A stretch of 64,000 bases of DNA from the NCBI RefSeq assembly GCF_047948215.1, contig NC_134465.1:12872522-12936521 (forward strand), read 5' to 3'. Positions 1 to 12,960 of this stretch are shown one piece after another. The stretch comes from Lycorma delicatula. Its lineage: Eukaryota; Arthropoda; Insecta; Hemiptera; Fulgoridae. A program made the translations under genes and the position numbers. Below the pieces are notes generated by a model, which had not been told where the DNA came from, ran no database searches, and saw only the letters and a list, made by a program, of their open reading frames with translations. Each line of letters starts with the position of its first letter. The first letter of the stretch is position 1.

Positions 1-2190
1 TATATAAAATGTGCAATACAATAAGTAAAAACCATTAAAAATTTAATGTAGAAAAGCGGTAACATCAATGTACATTTAAGAATGTTCAGCAGCTCTTATG
101 GAGGGGAAGACCATGTGTAAGGAAAGATTAGAAGGGCTCTAACAAAAAGAAAAAAAGTTCCATAGGTGTTTTTTAAGTTGAGAGAAAACATTTAAAAGAA
201 TTACGAAAACTTGGGATTAACTCATTGACTCTTGATTCTACTAATCTTTATTTATTTTATTATAATATTTAAAGGCTTAGCTCTAAAAAGAGGCTTATGA
301 ATGTAATTAAATTCCATTGTATGAATAATAATTTGTCTTTAAGATCAATACAATATTAGTAATAAAGCGATTAATTTGGATAACATCTAAAGTTTCAGGT
401 TGTCTTTCAAATTACTTTATATAAGAGTTGAAGCATATCGTGGCAGATTTTAGTGTATCTCTCAAAGAGAGAAATGATCTACTTAATTTTCATCAGAAAG
501 TTTTTTATGTTTTTTGGGGTAACAGTGACATCTTTACTTTCACTGTTGGGAAATGATATTTATAACCACCGATATTCTTATGCAGAATTTACAAAATTTG
601 CTAGATTATTATAATTTTCAAATCATATAAAGACCACTTAGATTTTATTTTTTGAATCAAGTGTTAAAAGAATAAAGCTCGCAGAGACGAAAACCCTTTA
701 AATCATTAATTCACTTTCAGGCGTGATTTTTGATTGCAACTTTCCTGTAAATTATGGTAGTAAATAATTTACTTTATAATCCACTAAAAATTTCTGTACC
801 TGCACTTACATGTAGTTTCTGCCTTAACTTAGTTTAAAATTATATTTCAATAAATGTCATTTTGTGATAATAAAATTCTTAACAGTTAAGCCAAAAAATA
901 TAATTTTAATAGAACATATGAGATGAAGAGGTAATCACTGAAAATTAATGTAATCATTGCAGTTTATTTATTGACCAATAAAGAAAAATTCTATTTTAAA
1001 TCAAACTTTTGGCATTTTGCAATGTTGTTCAGGAGAGGTACAGTGGGAAAGTTTCTGTTATCAAACCATAATTTCTAAAAAAAATAAACTCGCCTTACAG
1101 CTGCTGTTGGTGTAGTCTACAATCGGCATAAACTGTCACTTCCAATCTATTCTCAGCAATATCATATAAAATACACTTTCATGATTTATTACACCTTCAA
1201 ATCTACCATTTGTCTCCGAGATCATCCTGTTATCATACAGCATTACTTTGTTCTTAGCACTATATTAAATTCTTAATCATATAAATTTATTACTTTTCAT
1301 TTTATACCTTCATATCTTTTGTGATAAAAAAGAAAACAAAAACACAAAAAAATGGGGATATAGTGGTTGTACTTTTAAAATATTGTTGCTATAAATTTAT
1401 ACATAAATTAAAATACAATACTATTGCAAAAAATAATTCCATTTTACAATTTAATTTAATCTTACCTGTAGTTATTCTATCTCTTTTTTTTTAGAGCTTA
1501 ATTTATTGTTGAATTTACTACAAAATGAAGCTGTATTTGTCATATATCTACTAGTTTATCTGAAAATATAACAAGTATAACAAATAATATTATCAAAATA
1601 CCTCACAACTTACTAACGAGAAATAAATTAAAAAAAAAAAAAGGGACTGATAATATAGATAGATAGATAGATAGAATAGTTGTTGGTAATAAATGGATTT
1701 TTATTCTGTTTTTCATATACTGAATCAGTTCTTAAAGTATGTTCTGTATTACCTATCCAAATGCTACTTGAACAGAGTAAGATGTGTATTATAACGTACT
1801 TAAAATATCATACTCAAATGCGTGATATAATTAAAGAAAATGTATATGTATATTGCTATGTTTATTCTTGATAAATATTATTGTGCAGTGTACTGATGGG
1901 ACAGCTTAACAGCAGATGTACTATTATACTGATAAGGTAATTTAATTTTTATATTTCCATTAGCAAACACGTCTAACAAGATGTAGCAATTTCCCAGTTT
2001 TTGTAAAGTATTTTAAATTCTTTAAGATAAAACAATTTCATTTTCAATTTTCTGAAATATTTTTAAAACTACTTTGTAGCTGTGGTATCAGTATCGGAGG
2101 AGAAACTTTCTTTTCAAGTTGTACCTCACAAATTGTGAACAGGTAGTAGAAATTTTATCTTTGACAAAAATGCACATGTAAATTTAGGTT
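1..2190. other. AT-rich stretch without recognisable gene
   Basis: No open frame here looks like a gene; the longest is a 63-codon run of AT-rich codons with no domain. The only structured item is a short GATA microsatellite at about 1655-1675. I see no exon with paired splice sites and no transposon end that I can recognise. Confidence 0.6.
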
Positions 2191-2199
2191 CTCACTTCA

Positions 2200-2450
2200 A
2201 AATGTAGAATGTGGTGCACCTCAGATAAAAGTTTTTGCTTTCTTTATTGTTTATTAATGATCTGCCTCAAAATCTTTAGCCATTCATTATAACTCTTCTC
2301 ACAGGTAACACAACTACTATTTCTAAAGATAATCATTAAAAAGAAATTGAGAATTGCTTAATTGCAGCTTCAAAAAATTATTCAGTGGATGCATTGTAAC
2401 CATCTAACTTAAAATATGTATAAAACAGTCACATTGTGCTTCTCGGGTAG
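2200..2450 (+). pseudogene. Degenerate non-LTR reverse transcriptase fragment
   Basis: The + strand translation, read across frameshifts and stops, resembles the central reverse-transcriptase block of Jockey/CR1-type LINEs: GVPQ, then an F-rich run ending in INDLPQNL, followed after a gap by a TTTISKDN stretch where the active-site ADDT region should be. The catalytic Asp pair is not preserved and several stops interrupt the frame. Only about 80 codons can be followed, so the clade cannot be fixed. It is a dead, truncated LINE copy, unrelated in base composition to the GC-rich Jockey element at 51.6-57.5 kb. Confidence 0.5.
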
Positions 2451-2689
2451 ACATAATATTGCAGATTGCATGGCCAGAATTCCCATTAGGGATATTGATA
2501 GCATTTTTGTTGTCCGCAGAAGTTTTTGATTTGATAAATTCTTGTGGGATGATCAAACTGATTTTGTTTGTTAACCAAATGGAGTGAACAGTTTTACTCT
2601 GAAGAATCTTTACAAAACACTAAGCTTGTAATCATTATGAACATATATTATGCCTAAATATTTTCTCGTATAATGTGTAATGTCCAGTT

Positions 2690-3957
2690 TTTGGGTTTTT
2701 TAAAAACATGAGTTTTGAAGAGAAAAAAAAAGAAGAGCTTTCAGTTTATTACCGATGCACACTTTATGAGAAAGGTAACTGAACAATCTGTTTATTTTAC
2801 AATTAAAAGTTTACTTTTACAATAACAATATTGTTCTGTTGATGAATTAAAAAAAAGACAAACATATGATTTACCTTCAACATGTACAGATATACTATAT
2901 GCTCGTAATAATTTTCAGTAACGATTTCTTAGCTGTTAATTATTTTGTAGTAATATTTCAAAATTAATGTATTTACATTAATATCATTTCCTGTGTTTGA
3001 TTAAATAATTGGTACTTACTTATAACGCCACTGCAGCTACAGCTTTATTTAAAAACAAAGTAGTCAATCAGATTTCGGTGAAAAATTGGCCGATATAGAG
3101 TTTAACATAGATTCAAAAGAGTATCTTTATTAATTTTAATACATGGTTATTTATATTTACTTATTTTATAAATATAATTTAATCAAACTTAACCTACGCT
3201 CGCTAACCTTGACTAATTAACAGGATTTTGTTCCGATCAGAAAAAAACATTTATTTATTAAGTGGCAAGTTTTGTTAAATAATTTGTTATAATATAAAAA
3301 TAAAAATCACCCTTACCAACAATTTATATTATATCCCAAGGTATTTGGGTCATTTGTCCATCCTCAGGAGAGGTATTTTTTTGTAAATTAAAACATTAAA
3401 ATTAAAAACGTAAATAAAAAATTATAACTATATAATATAATTGATAACCTAACAACAAGTTGTCATTGCTGTAACAACAAGTTAGGCAAGTTATAATTAT
3501 TAATTTAGATAGAAAATCATCTTCAAATTTGATATGTTCATTGATTAATTTATTGTTATTAAAAAATATATAAAATTTTTAGAGATTGCTTATTTTATAA
3601 TAATCGGTGGAAAAATCTAATATTTAATAAAATTATTTGTTATTATTTTTGTAATAATTAGCTGTAATTATGTCACATTTTTATAAAATGTGATAAGCAT
3701 AATTGGATTTATCGAAACAGCCTTTCTTTATACTATTATTATGTTCTTTAGCTCCAATAGAAAACGAACAGTTGGTCACAATAATATATTCTAGACGGAG
3801 GTTTACACGTTTTAAACTATAACCAACTTGTCTAAGATATTTATTTATTTGGAGGTTATTATTTTAGTAGAATCGCTATTGTTTATAAAATGTAAATATT
3901 TTACTTAAAAGTAATAGAACGTTAAATACATCTAATTTTATTTTTTTAAATTGACAT
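2690..3957. other. AT-rich intergenic stretch
   Basis: Only short frames with many stops. A short direct repeat of the type 'aacaacaagtt' occurs near 3450-3485. I see no gene, RNA or transposon end. Confidence 0.5.
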
Positions 3958-4250
3958 TACACCCACTGGGTTGGTCTATTGGCGAACGCGCGTTTTCACA
4001 AATCAGCTGATTTCGAAACCGCGAGTTCCAACATTAAAATCCTAGTAACTTTAATACAGAATTTGAATACTAGATAGCGGATACCGGTGTTCTTTGGTGG
4101 TTGGGATTCAATTACACACACATCTCAGACATGGCCCACCTAAAACTGTACTAGACTACACTTCATTTACACTCGTACATATCATCCCCAAAAGTAATAC
4201 CCGATTGTGATTCCCAGAGGCTAAACAGGATCAAAAGAAGAAAAAATTAA
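3958..4250 (+). mobile_element. tRNA-derived SINE, copy 1
   Basis: About 290 bp. It has a diverged head containing CAAATCAGCTGATTT, a body with the motifs GAATACTAGAT and TTCTTTGGTGGTTGGG, the stretch ACTACACTTCATTTACACTC, and a 3' tail reading AAGTAATACC, then GATTCCCAGAGGCTAAACAGG and an A-rich end. The same order of blocks recurs at 8735-9027, 14696-15140 (two copies), 29786-29972 and, reversed, at 37341-37628, which defines it as a dispersed SINE family. The B-box region is decayed in this copy. Confidence 0.8.
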
Positions 4251-4265
4251 TTGAAATAAAGTTAT

Positions 4266-5110
4266 ATACAGAGTATACAAAAAAGTTCTTCCAGGATTTT
4301 CATAACATATTCTACACATGAAATTAATGGAAAAAGTTCATATAAACATACACCCTAAAATGCTTAGTTTGTGAGTAATGTCTAATGACAGATTTCACCC
4401 AGACTTCAGCAACCCCGGTGAAAGAGGTCATAATGAAATTTTTTGGACATTAATTAGGGAGTAGAAATCACTAGATTTCTATGGTTTTTTACCTTAAAAG
4501 TTGAATAAAATATCTACCACAACTGTATCTGCAGTAGTTTTTAAGTAATCTGGGATGAAAATCAATAAATTAGGGTAAAAAACAGTTTTTATGTTTGACA
4601 TACAATAAGTTTGTTAAATGTGTAATAAACATGTAAAACCTTTAAATAAAACTTGTAGAGAACTTAATTCCAAACAAAATGGTGTAAGATAAGTCTAATA
4701 AAATAAACATTTAGAAATATTAAAATTTTATTTAGAAACAATACAGAAGATCGTACCTACTGGTTTATAATAAATATTCAAAAACAAGCCCGCCAGTTTC
4801 AAAACATTTCTTGGCTCGCGTCTGCTTTTGTAGCTCTTCATAGTTCTTCAGGGCTATCTTTAAGTTACTAGGCAGCGTCCATAATGCGAACAATTAATTC
4901 CTCATGAGAATGTATTTTTGTTTTATATACAATATTTTTCATACATCTCCAGATGTAAAAATCTAAAAGGTGTTAGATCAGATGATCTTAGTGGCTAGGA
5001 ATCTGAACCTCCACGACCGCTCCATTTCTCAAGGAAATGATGGATACATTATCCAAATGTAGGGTCATATCATGACAGAGAGAGTACACACTTATAATTT
5101 AAGATTTCAT
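4266..5110 (-). mobile_element. Partial DUF4817-type Tc1/mariner-like transposon with long TIR
   Basis: The segment 4266-4740 is a long terminal inverted repeat closely matching both arms of the element at 44995-49150 (shared blocks: TACAGAGT..., GGAAAAAGTTCATATAA, the TGCAGTAGTTTTTAAG block and AACTTGTAGAGAA). Inside it, on the minus strand, lies the C-terminal end of a transposase corresponding to the SPDLTPLDF...WEWMKNIIY region of the 45-kb copy, here with stops and frameshifts. The rest of the transposase and the second arm are missing, so this is a 3' half that has lost its 5' half around 5110. Confidence 0.65.
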
Positions 5111-6453
5111 CATATGATCATCGGGTTCAGAAATTAAGGAGCCAAGTCACAAACTTCATCAAATTATAATTATTTTTGTTGCCTTCATCAGTTTGTAAAC
5201 ATCAAAGATTTTAAAGATTAACTAGACAGCTGTTTACAAGGTACTTAATGTAAAAATCATTTAAAAATTAACTAACTTAAGAAGATGCATTAATTTAAGA
5301 ATATAGTGTAAATTCAAGTGAGTTGTATTGCAGTAATATTATTTATATTTAAAATATTGATTCTTTTGAATACTGTTGTCGATGTATTGAAAATTACTTC
5401 TTTAAAATAAAAGATTTGTCGGATGTTCAAATCCACTGAAATTGATGAGACAGACTCAAAGACTAGTTTGAATATTCTACATTCCAAATACTATCGATTA
5501 GACATTTTATAACCACAGATTTACTATTGTCTAAAATATTTATTTGGCTCATGAAATTACTAAAATCTCATTTACCACTGTAAAAAGGTTCTGTACATTA
5601 AGTGAAATGAATTTTTATTCCAGTAACAGGCTGTACTATTATCTGTCTTATTGAGTTCAAGATAATATATAAACTTTGAACAAAGTTTAACATTTTGAGG
5701 TTGTAGAAGGATATACTTTCAAACTGATTTCATAATCAACCATCGACAACATAATTCTTTTATCTAGGAGTTAAGACCATAATCCAGGTGTTATTCAAAT
5801 TCTGAATTATGGAAGTTTTTGTATGACTGTGCAGAGGAGGTTGGGTTGATTACATAGAAAGTTAAATTTTATGATTGTTGTGTCATTGTATTGATCAGTT
5901 ACTACTGTGAAGTCAACTAACAAACTTTAAAAATTACCATAAAACATTTGATTTAAAACAATCGTCGATTAGTTGAATATAAAATAATTATCGTTACCTC
6001 CAAATTAAGAAAAAAGGTTCACCCTCTAATGCTAATTATCTTCTTAAAATTCCTGCGATAGTTAATTCATAACTTCCTGAGAAAACAGAAACATTCCAAC
6101 AATGACAGCACCAGGGTAAATTAAAAAAACAAGTGTACAAAATCAAGGTATCTTCAAAATAATGGACCTTAAAAGTTTAAAGATCAGGATTTTCATCAAT
6201 ACAAAAACTGTGACTACATTGATATTATCAACAAAAAATACTTTCTATTCTTTACATAAGTCATTATGTTTCGATTTAATTATTTTTTTTTTTTTAACTA
6301 AGAAGGAAATATTGTATCTTCTTCAAATTATTTTTATTATTATTAAATAGTAAAGCAAAATAGGCAACACTGTTTTTACAAGGTGGACAACAAGATGTGT
6401 ATGTGTGTGTGTAATGTTATGGAATAAGATCTCACAATTCAATTACATAATTA
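5111..6453. other. AT-rich stretch without recognisable gene
   Basis: No frame with a recognisable domain. The 62-codon frame near 6162 is low-complexity Phe/Ile/Lys sequence. A short (GT)n run lies at about 6396-6412. Confidence 0.5.
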
Positions 6454-7780
6454 TAAAGAGCAATGCAAAAGTCACTTGACACTTGTTTATAAAAGTACTG
6501 AATCTATTTTATTTTATTTATTATAAACAGTACTTACAATTATATTTTATGTTCAAAATGTTTTCCATCTTCATTAATATATTTCTGCAGTCTTTTGGGA
6601 GCACTTTCACACTGTATGGCAAAGTTCTCTTATCACTGCCCAAATCATTGAATGCATTGTAAATTTAATATTAGTTCATCAGTAGTATAAGGCCTTCTAG
6701 AATAAAAAGACTTCTTGACAACACTCTGTACAAAAAATTCATTGGAGTAATATCTGGTGAACATGGAAGCATGTTAATATCTGCACGTCAACCAAACTCT
6801 CTTCTGCCAAACATTTCATTCAAATAATCGCCATCTGCAGTGACATAATTCGGTGAGTGCCATCATGTTGGAAGTAAATTTCTTTACTGTTTTTAGCATA
6901 CTTCATGAGTACCTGGTACTACATAATTTTTAAGCACATCCTAGTATTTATCTCCTGACACTGTACTTCAAAAAGTATGGTCCAAGTACACCAAAAGATA
7001 TTGTCACCCCTCCAAACGCTCACACCTGGTCGATTGAGTTTGTTGCTCTAACAAAAAATATTGGTTTTCAGTATGCAGTATTGTTTTAAGTAAGTGCAGT
7101 TATGCATAAATTGGCCTCATCAGGCCATACAATTTTAATGAATAACTCCAGATCTTTCTGTTTGTTAAGCATCGATTCACAAAACTGAAGATCGACCTGT
7201 GTCATCTTCAAGTAGCCCATGAGGTAAACAAGAAATGTAACGTTTTTAAATTTATGTTTGTGTAACATTCTTTGGATGGACCTTCGTGGTAACTCCAGCT
7301 GATAGGCTAATTGTCTTGTTGATTTTCGTGGACTTTGTGTCACTGCTAAACATATGCAATTCATTTTCCTCTGTTGCGACTGTTATTGGGCTGCCAGATC
7401 TTGGTGCATCCATGTTGTTTAAATATATCTCGATGTCTACTTCCACTCATTAATAATTACAGTATCACCACTTTTATAAAAAGTTTTTAAAGCAAAAACC
7501 TTTCTTCTTTCGTTAACATTGTTATAACTACTTAGCACTGAAAACCAAATCGAAAACTACAGCTGATTTCAATAAACTGACATACAGATCTAGACAGTTA
7601 AGTGTGTTTGTCATTGTATTGCCAACTTGACACGACTGAATAATCAACATTTTGTAATACCAACATCATGGATTAAAATTATTGTATGCTACATTTTCTA
7701 TTGTTAATTTTTTTTTAAATTCTTTTGTTATTTGTAATTATTTTTTACCTAGTGTCAAGTGAATTTTGCGCCACTCTGTA
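6454..7780 (-). mobile_element. DUF4817-type Tc1/mariner-like transposon with paired TIRs, decayed
   Basis: The ends 6454-6484 and 7750-7780 form an inverted pair of about 31 bp with roughly six mismatches, sharing the core TCACTTGACACT, and both ends abut TA, as expected for the TA target duplication of this superfamily. The length of about 1.33 kb is normal for a single-gene element. The minus strand carries transposase remnants: the HTH part (7086-7446), then towards 6500 a DDE part with GVLGPYF and several stops and frameshifts. The element is complete at its ends but cannot encode transposase. Confidence 0.75.
7086..7446 (-). pseudogene. Transposase N-terminal and HTH remnant (DUF4817-type)
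   Basis: Two overlapping minus-strand frames together give a transposase N-terminal region: a short N-terminal piece (MEVDIEIYLNNMDAPRSGSP), then TQSPRKSTRQLAYQLELP followed by RRSIQRMLHK, which is the second helix-turn-helix of this insect transposase group, and further on QFCESMLNKQKDLELFI...PDEANLC, where family members have a FIFSDEA-like block bearing the first catalytic Asp. A frameshift near 7360 separates the two frames and a stop follows LCITALT. It lies inside the TIR-bounded element 6454-7780 and is its gene. Confidence 0.75.
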
Positions 7781-7784
7781 AATA

Positions 7785-8730
7785 ATATTATTTGTGATTA
7801 TAATTACATGAATGTTCTGTTCATTAAATGTATATAATTATATTCTGCTGAACTAAAAGATTCATCTGTTAGCCTCGTAAAAAAAATTTAAATTATAATG
7901 GTAATATATTATAACTATAATGTGAAGTCATCCTGAAGTTAAAAGTATTATTAAAACACTGAAAAAACTGATTTATAAAACAAAAAAGAGGCAGATTCAA
8001 ACATATGAAATCAAGAAATAAAGAAAGAAATCAGATTTTATAATGGTCATCTAAAGATATAAAATATGTCAAGGAACAGATACGGATTACAATAACAAGT
8101 GATTTATTATGAACAATATATTTATGATATTCATTGAAATTACACAATTAAAGAAAAAGGTTGAAAAAATAAATGAAGTACAAACTAAAAGAGAATGATC
8201 TGAAGTTAAAGCCAAATTAAATAGGAACAAGTTTACAAGTTATAACAAAAGTAGTTTCCATAGAAAGCCAAATGAATACATTTAAAAGATAAAAATAATA
8301 AAGTCAATAGAGTTGATATATTAAAAGGAACGGATGAAGAAAACAGGAACGTATAAGACAAAGGATGCAGTAAAAGGTATCAAGTTAAATACATTCAATG
8401 GAAATCGGCTAAGGAAGATGAATTGAAAGGTGCTGAGGTAGAGTAATGACAATAATTAAAGGAAACGGGTGTAAACAAAAGTAAGGAAAAATTTTAGCGA
8501 AAACAAAGCTGAAATGAAATAGCAAAAGTGCATACAATAGCGTTTAGGGTGGTAGAGAGTTCTAATAAGTATCACAAACATGGCAAGTAACTATACAGAA
8601 TTTAAAGTTATAGCCCTAGTAGAGGAAATGAACCAATTTTGAAACAACCAAATTTGAAAAGCATCAAGAGACTTGAACAAGGAGCAATAACTGAGATGTA
8701 CAATCAGAGTAACTATGTTATGTAGACAAA
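7785..8730. other. A-rich intergenic stretch
   Basis: Strongly purine-biased on the + strand, mostly short Lys/Asn-rich frames with frequent stops. I find no domain, splice-bounded exon or transposon end. Confidence 0.45.
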
Positions 8731-8734
8731 AGAT

Positions 8735-9027
8735 GTGAGACCTCTAGTGGTTAACGCGTCTTCCCAAATCAGCTGATTTGGAAGTCGAGAGTTACAGCGT
8801 TCAAGTCCTAGTAAAGCCAGATATTTTTACATGGATTTGAATACTAGATCGTGGATACTGTTCTTTGGTGGTTGGGTTTCAATTAACCACACGTCTCAGG
8901 AATGGTCGAACTGAGAATGTACAAGACTACACTTCATTTACACTCATACATATCATCCTCATTCATCCTCCGAAGAATTATCTAAAACGGTAGTTACCGG
9001 ACGCTAAACAGGAAAAAGAAAGAAAAA
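8735..9027 (+). mobile_element. tRNA-derived SINE, copy 2
   Basis: This copy preserves the tRNA-like head best within its family: CTAGTGGTTAACGCGTCTTC (A-box-like region) and a B-box-like GTTCAAGTCCTA about 50 bases further on, then the shared body (GAATACTAGATCGTGG, TTCTTTGGTGGTTGGG, ACTACACTTCATTTACACTC) and the tail GGTAGTTACCGGACGCTAAACAGG with an A/G-rich end. It lies immediately beside the LINE fragment at 9030-9935. Confidence 0.85.
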
Positions 9028-9029
9028 AG

Positions 9030-9935
9030 GTCTATAAATTCCAAGTATATTGGTTTTTTTCTTGTTTACTCTTCCTTCTATTATTAATCTGAGCGCTAAA
9101 ATTGCTTCCCTTGCCCTTATACTTTTCCTGAAACCTCATCGTGTTCTCCTAACACTTCTTTATTCTTCTCTCAATTCTTCTGTACAGAATTCTAGTTAAG
9201 ATTTTTTGATGCGTGACTTTGTAAACTAATTGTTCTTTCTGTATTCTTCACATTTATCTGCTCTTGCTTTCTTTGGTATCATGACTATAACACTCTTTTT
9301 GAAATCTGATGCAACTTCCCCTTTTTCGTAAATATTACACAACAGTTTGTATAATCTACCTATTGCTTCCTTACCTGCACTTTGTAGTAATTCTGCAGAT
9401 ATTCCGTTTATTCCAGGAGCCTTTCTACCAATCAAATCTTTTAATGCTCTCTTAACTTCAGATCTCAGTATTGTTTCTCCTGACTTCCTCTTCTTCCTAT
9501 ATAACACCACTTTCTAATTCATTTCCTCTGTATAACTCTTCAATATATTCCACCTACCTATCGACCTTTCCTTTTGTATTATAAATCAGTGTACCATTTT
9601 TTTAACACATTATTAGATTTTAATTTATGTACCACAAAATTCTCCTTAACTTTCCTGCATGCTCCTTTTATTTTTCCAGTGATCATTTCTCTTTCCACTT
9701 CTGGAACACTTTTCTTTAACCCACTCTTCTTTCGCTAGTTTGCATTCCTGTTTATAGTATTTCTTAATTGTCGATAGTTCCTTTTACTTTCTTCATCACT
9801 AGCATTCTTATATTTTCCACGGTCATCCATCAGCTGCAATATATCCTCTGAAAACCAAGGTTTTCTACTGGTTCTCTTTATTCCACCTAAGTTCACTTTT
9901 GTTACGATTTGCTTTCCATGTACAAGTTTCAAACC
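9030..9935 (-). pseudogene. 5' part of a non-LTR endonuclease/reverse transcriptase ORF (LINE)
   Basis: Read on the minus strand from 9935 downwards. First comes a linker region (GGIKRTSRKPWFSEDI). Then, at 9510-9226, comes the start of the reverse transcriptase: ALKDLIGRKAPGINGISAEL, SAGKEAIGRLYKLLCNIYEKG and FKKSVIVMIPKKARADKCEEY, followed after a frameshift by the remains of the ILTRILYRRIERRI block. These match the N-terminal half of the same LINE family whose C-terminal half is seen at 31385-32391 and 41645-42325. The copy is broken by frameshifts, has lost its endonuclease and C-terminus, and ends abruptly at 9030 beside the SINE. Confidence 0.75.
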
Positions 9936-10194
9936 TATGTTGTGAATTATTCATAGAAAAATAAAAATAAGGTTTAATTAAAATAGAAACACATAAAATA
10001 ATGTTTAGGTAAATACGTGAGGGCAAAAAATAAACATGAAAATGTAGTTTTAGGACTTTTTAGTCGATCCTTAAAGTCCTACAACTGCGGGTTGTTTCTG
10101 ATTCACGGCTTACATACACATCTTAATTTAAAATACTTATGATTTTATTTAAATATAATAGTTTTTCGTTCATTTAATACAATGATTCTAACTA

Positions 10195-10640
10195 AAGCGC
10201 GTGCGCCCTACATATTTAATTCGCGCGAGTGTGGCGATACTAGCGGCAAGATGGTCGGCACTAAGTAAACTGATGTAATTTCACAACTTACATACAAAAT
10301 ATTTTGCTTGTGCATTCAGCAGACTGGTATAGCCGCAAGGCTTGACGCACCAGGTGCAGAGACAATCGGGCGATCGAGTTCGGACCCAGCCAGACCAAGA
10401 GTTACTTTTTTATACTTTAAATATTATACATTTCTCCGTAAGGAGTTGCTATTCACCTGTGCTTGCACGGGTGGACGGTATTGAAGTGCGGGGACTCTCG
10501 AGCCCCTGAGCTGAATGACTGAGTCCCCGTTAGAGGCGAAGCACAAAGAACCGAGTCCCGGTTGCTGGGTGATGGGATGCCGGGCCTGGCATTTCCCTCG
10601 TCTGGCGACTAGAGGCAAAGGCACCTCCTGGAACCGTGTT
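10195..10640. other. GC-rich island with tRNA-like segment, unexplained
   Basis: An abrupt rise in GC content in an AT-rich region. At about 10318-10395 the sequence has an A-box-like TGGTATAGCCGCAAGG and, some 50 bases later, a B-box-like GATCGAGTTCGGACCC, as in a tRNA-derived SINE head. From 10436 to 10640 follows GC-rich sequence with a GGGGACTC...GAGTCCCC inverted repeat (about 10493-10543) and a short palindrome GCCGGGCCTGGC. Open frames on both strands here are short and look like by-products of GC content. It could be a SINE, the end of an unrecognised retroelement, or a promoter-like CpG island. Confidence 0.35.
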
Positions 10641-11040
10641 CATAATTATTTGGGGGTCTTTTTTATTAAATTTCAAACATATGTATTTATATATCTTAAG
10701 TAACTGTGATGATTTTTCAATTTGATCGTTATAACCTATCAATCAGTAACAAACGCGTGTAGATTATGTGAATGATGTAAGTAATAAACCTTGAAATATT
10801 TCCAGATTATATCTAAAATAATAATCTGTGTTATAGTGATGTACATGAAGACACGTTAAAGTAAAATGGATTAAAAGTGTATTTAAAAAAATGAAATTCC
10901 AAAAACCATTGGAATTTGCATCTAGATTAAAAGTAGGAATAATTATGTAAATCTTGTGGTTGTTTAAAAATATGTCTGCTTTTCAAAAGTTTATTGTAAG
11001 TTGATCATTAAAAATTATACTTATATTACGATTTAAAATT

Positions 11041-11165
11041 CGATGGAAAGAATAACAGCAGCTGTTGAAGCAATTCCTGCAGACATGCTCACGAGAGTGT
11101 GGAAAGAGGTGAATTATCGGTTTGATGTGAGTAGGTGCTGTAAGTGGTGCTTATATTGATTTAGA
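11041..11165 (+). pseudogene. C-terminal tail of a DUF4817-type transposase
   Basis: The + strand translation RITAAVEAIPADMLTRVWKE followed by VNYRFDVSRCCKW matches the characteristic C-terminal end of insect DUF4817-type transposases (a pattern of I..ML.RVW.E...R...CR...G). No catalytic part lies upstream, so it is an isolated 3' scrap of an element. Confidence 0.6.
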
Positions 11166-11809
11166 TTAAGAGGTAAAAAAACTTAGTTTCACTTCCATGT
11201 AATAAAATACATTTATTTGTAATTCATAATTAAAAAGTAAATTTAATGTAAAACCATGGAGTTTTTTGAACATTTTTCTTTTTTTATTGAAATTATTTAA
11301 AAATTCAAAAAAAATGTTGTTTGTCACAGAAAATGTATTAATTGCATTTTAAATAAATTATAAGAAAAATCAATTGGGTCAGTAAAAAAAAAAAAAAAAA
11401 AAAAATCAGTAAAAAGAAACATTAAATGGATCAGTAATTTATTAAAATTACCAGGAAAAGTATATAAAACCACTCCAGTTACCAATATAGTATGTCGTAA
11501 CATAACTATTATGTATTGTATTGAGATACAGGAAAACAGTTTTGTTTTCTGTTCTAACAGAGGTGAATTTTTTCCATGTAATTAAGTTCAGTTTAATAGA
11601 GGTGACTATTGTTTTTAAGACAAAGGTGATAATTTTTAAATTATAAGTATATTCACGATTACATTAATGAAAAAAGGAATCCATAAAATATGAACATTGT
11701 GATAAAGAAAAAGTAACCATTGACTACGAATATTATAAAGAAGGCATTTGAAATCTTAATAAAATAAGCGAATAAATGAAAACTGTAATATATATCAGAG
11801 ATAATGATG

Positions 11810-11980
<171 letters not shown>

Positions 11981-12059
11981 GGGTGAAGCAAGGAAATATG
12001 ATGGTTTTTAATTTATCACAAAATTGTTAATTTTTGCTGAAAATAGCTTATTGGCAAAT

Positions 12060-12960
12060 ACACATTTGTTATTACATAGCATTAAATGATAGATGTTTGG
12101 AAAAATCACGTCTTTCTTTCGTGCCTTTTTGTTTATGCATTGTTGTAAGTGTTTTCGGAAATTAGCTTTCATTCTTCGTACCAGGTCTCTTGTCAATTTG
12201 GACGATTTCTTGACCAATACATCTAAATCCTTCAATTCATCTAAATATGTATGGCTTGGTATCATAAATGCGTGAATTGAGGTATCCCCACAAAAAAATT
12301 GCACATTAATAAATCTGGATACGAGGCGGTTGAGAAACAGAGGATAAATAACATCCATTGACACTCGGGCAGTGTGGGACGTTGCCCCATCGTCCTGAAA
12401 CCACTCACACCATAACCATCCCCCTCTCCATAACTCAGACAAAAGAAAGATATTCATCTCAATGTAGCATTAACAACTGCAGTAACACAATTTTGTTCAA
12501 AAAAATAATTACCAATCACAAAATTTTTCCCCAATGCCCACCAAACTGTAACTTTTGGGATGTTCAGTGGTTTTTGGTGGATTTCTCAGGGATTCTCAGC
12601 AGCCCAATAACAACAATTCTGTTTGTTAACTGCACTATTGAAGTGAAAATGAGTTTTATCAGTCATCAACAAGACAATGTTTTCATTTTTCACATAAAGT
12701 GATTACGTAGTGGATGCAAAATTCAGTCGCTGAAGGTAATTTGTTTCTTTTATCTTCTGCACAACCGCTTACTTGTATGGATGATAATGTAGTTCTTCGT
12801 ATTAAATTTGCCTCACCAAGCAATAGCTGATTTGAAGTTTCTCAACATGTCTCCGAGTAGAGCAGCCTAGACTTCATAAACATGGTTGCTCTGATCTTTT
12901 CCACATTTTCAGGAGTATGTACTGTACGTGGGGGGGCACCTGATGGTTTGTTTTTCTTCA
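12060..12960 (-). pseudogene. DUF4817-type Tc1/mariner-like transposase, decayed
   Basis: Minus-strand translation across frameshifts gives, in order: a PENVEKIRATMF segment (about 12920-12880), SSIQVSGCAEDKRNK and ATEFCIHY (linker to catalytic core), an NKQNCCYWAAENP block and PKVTVWWALGKNFVIGNYFF (core strands), then WFQDDGATSHTARVSMDV, which carries the second catalytic Asp (QDGATxHTA in relatives, here with a duplicated Asp), and finally YLDELKDLDV and FRKHLQQCIN near the C-terminus. The third acidic region is obscured by a frameshift. Several stops make it non-functional. I could not identify convincing TIRs; the left end is near the AC microsatellite. Confidence 0.75.
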
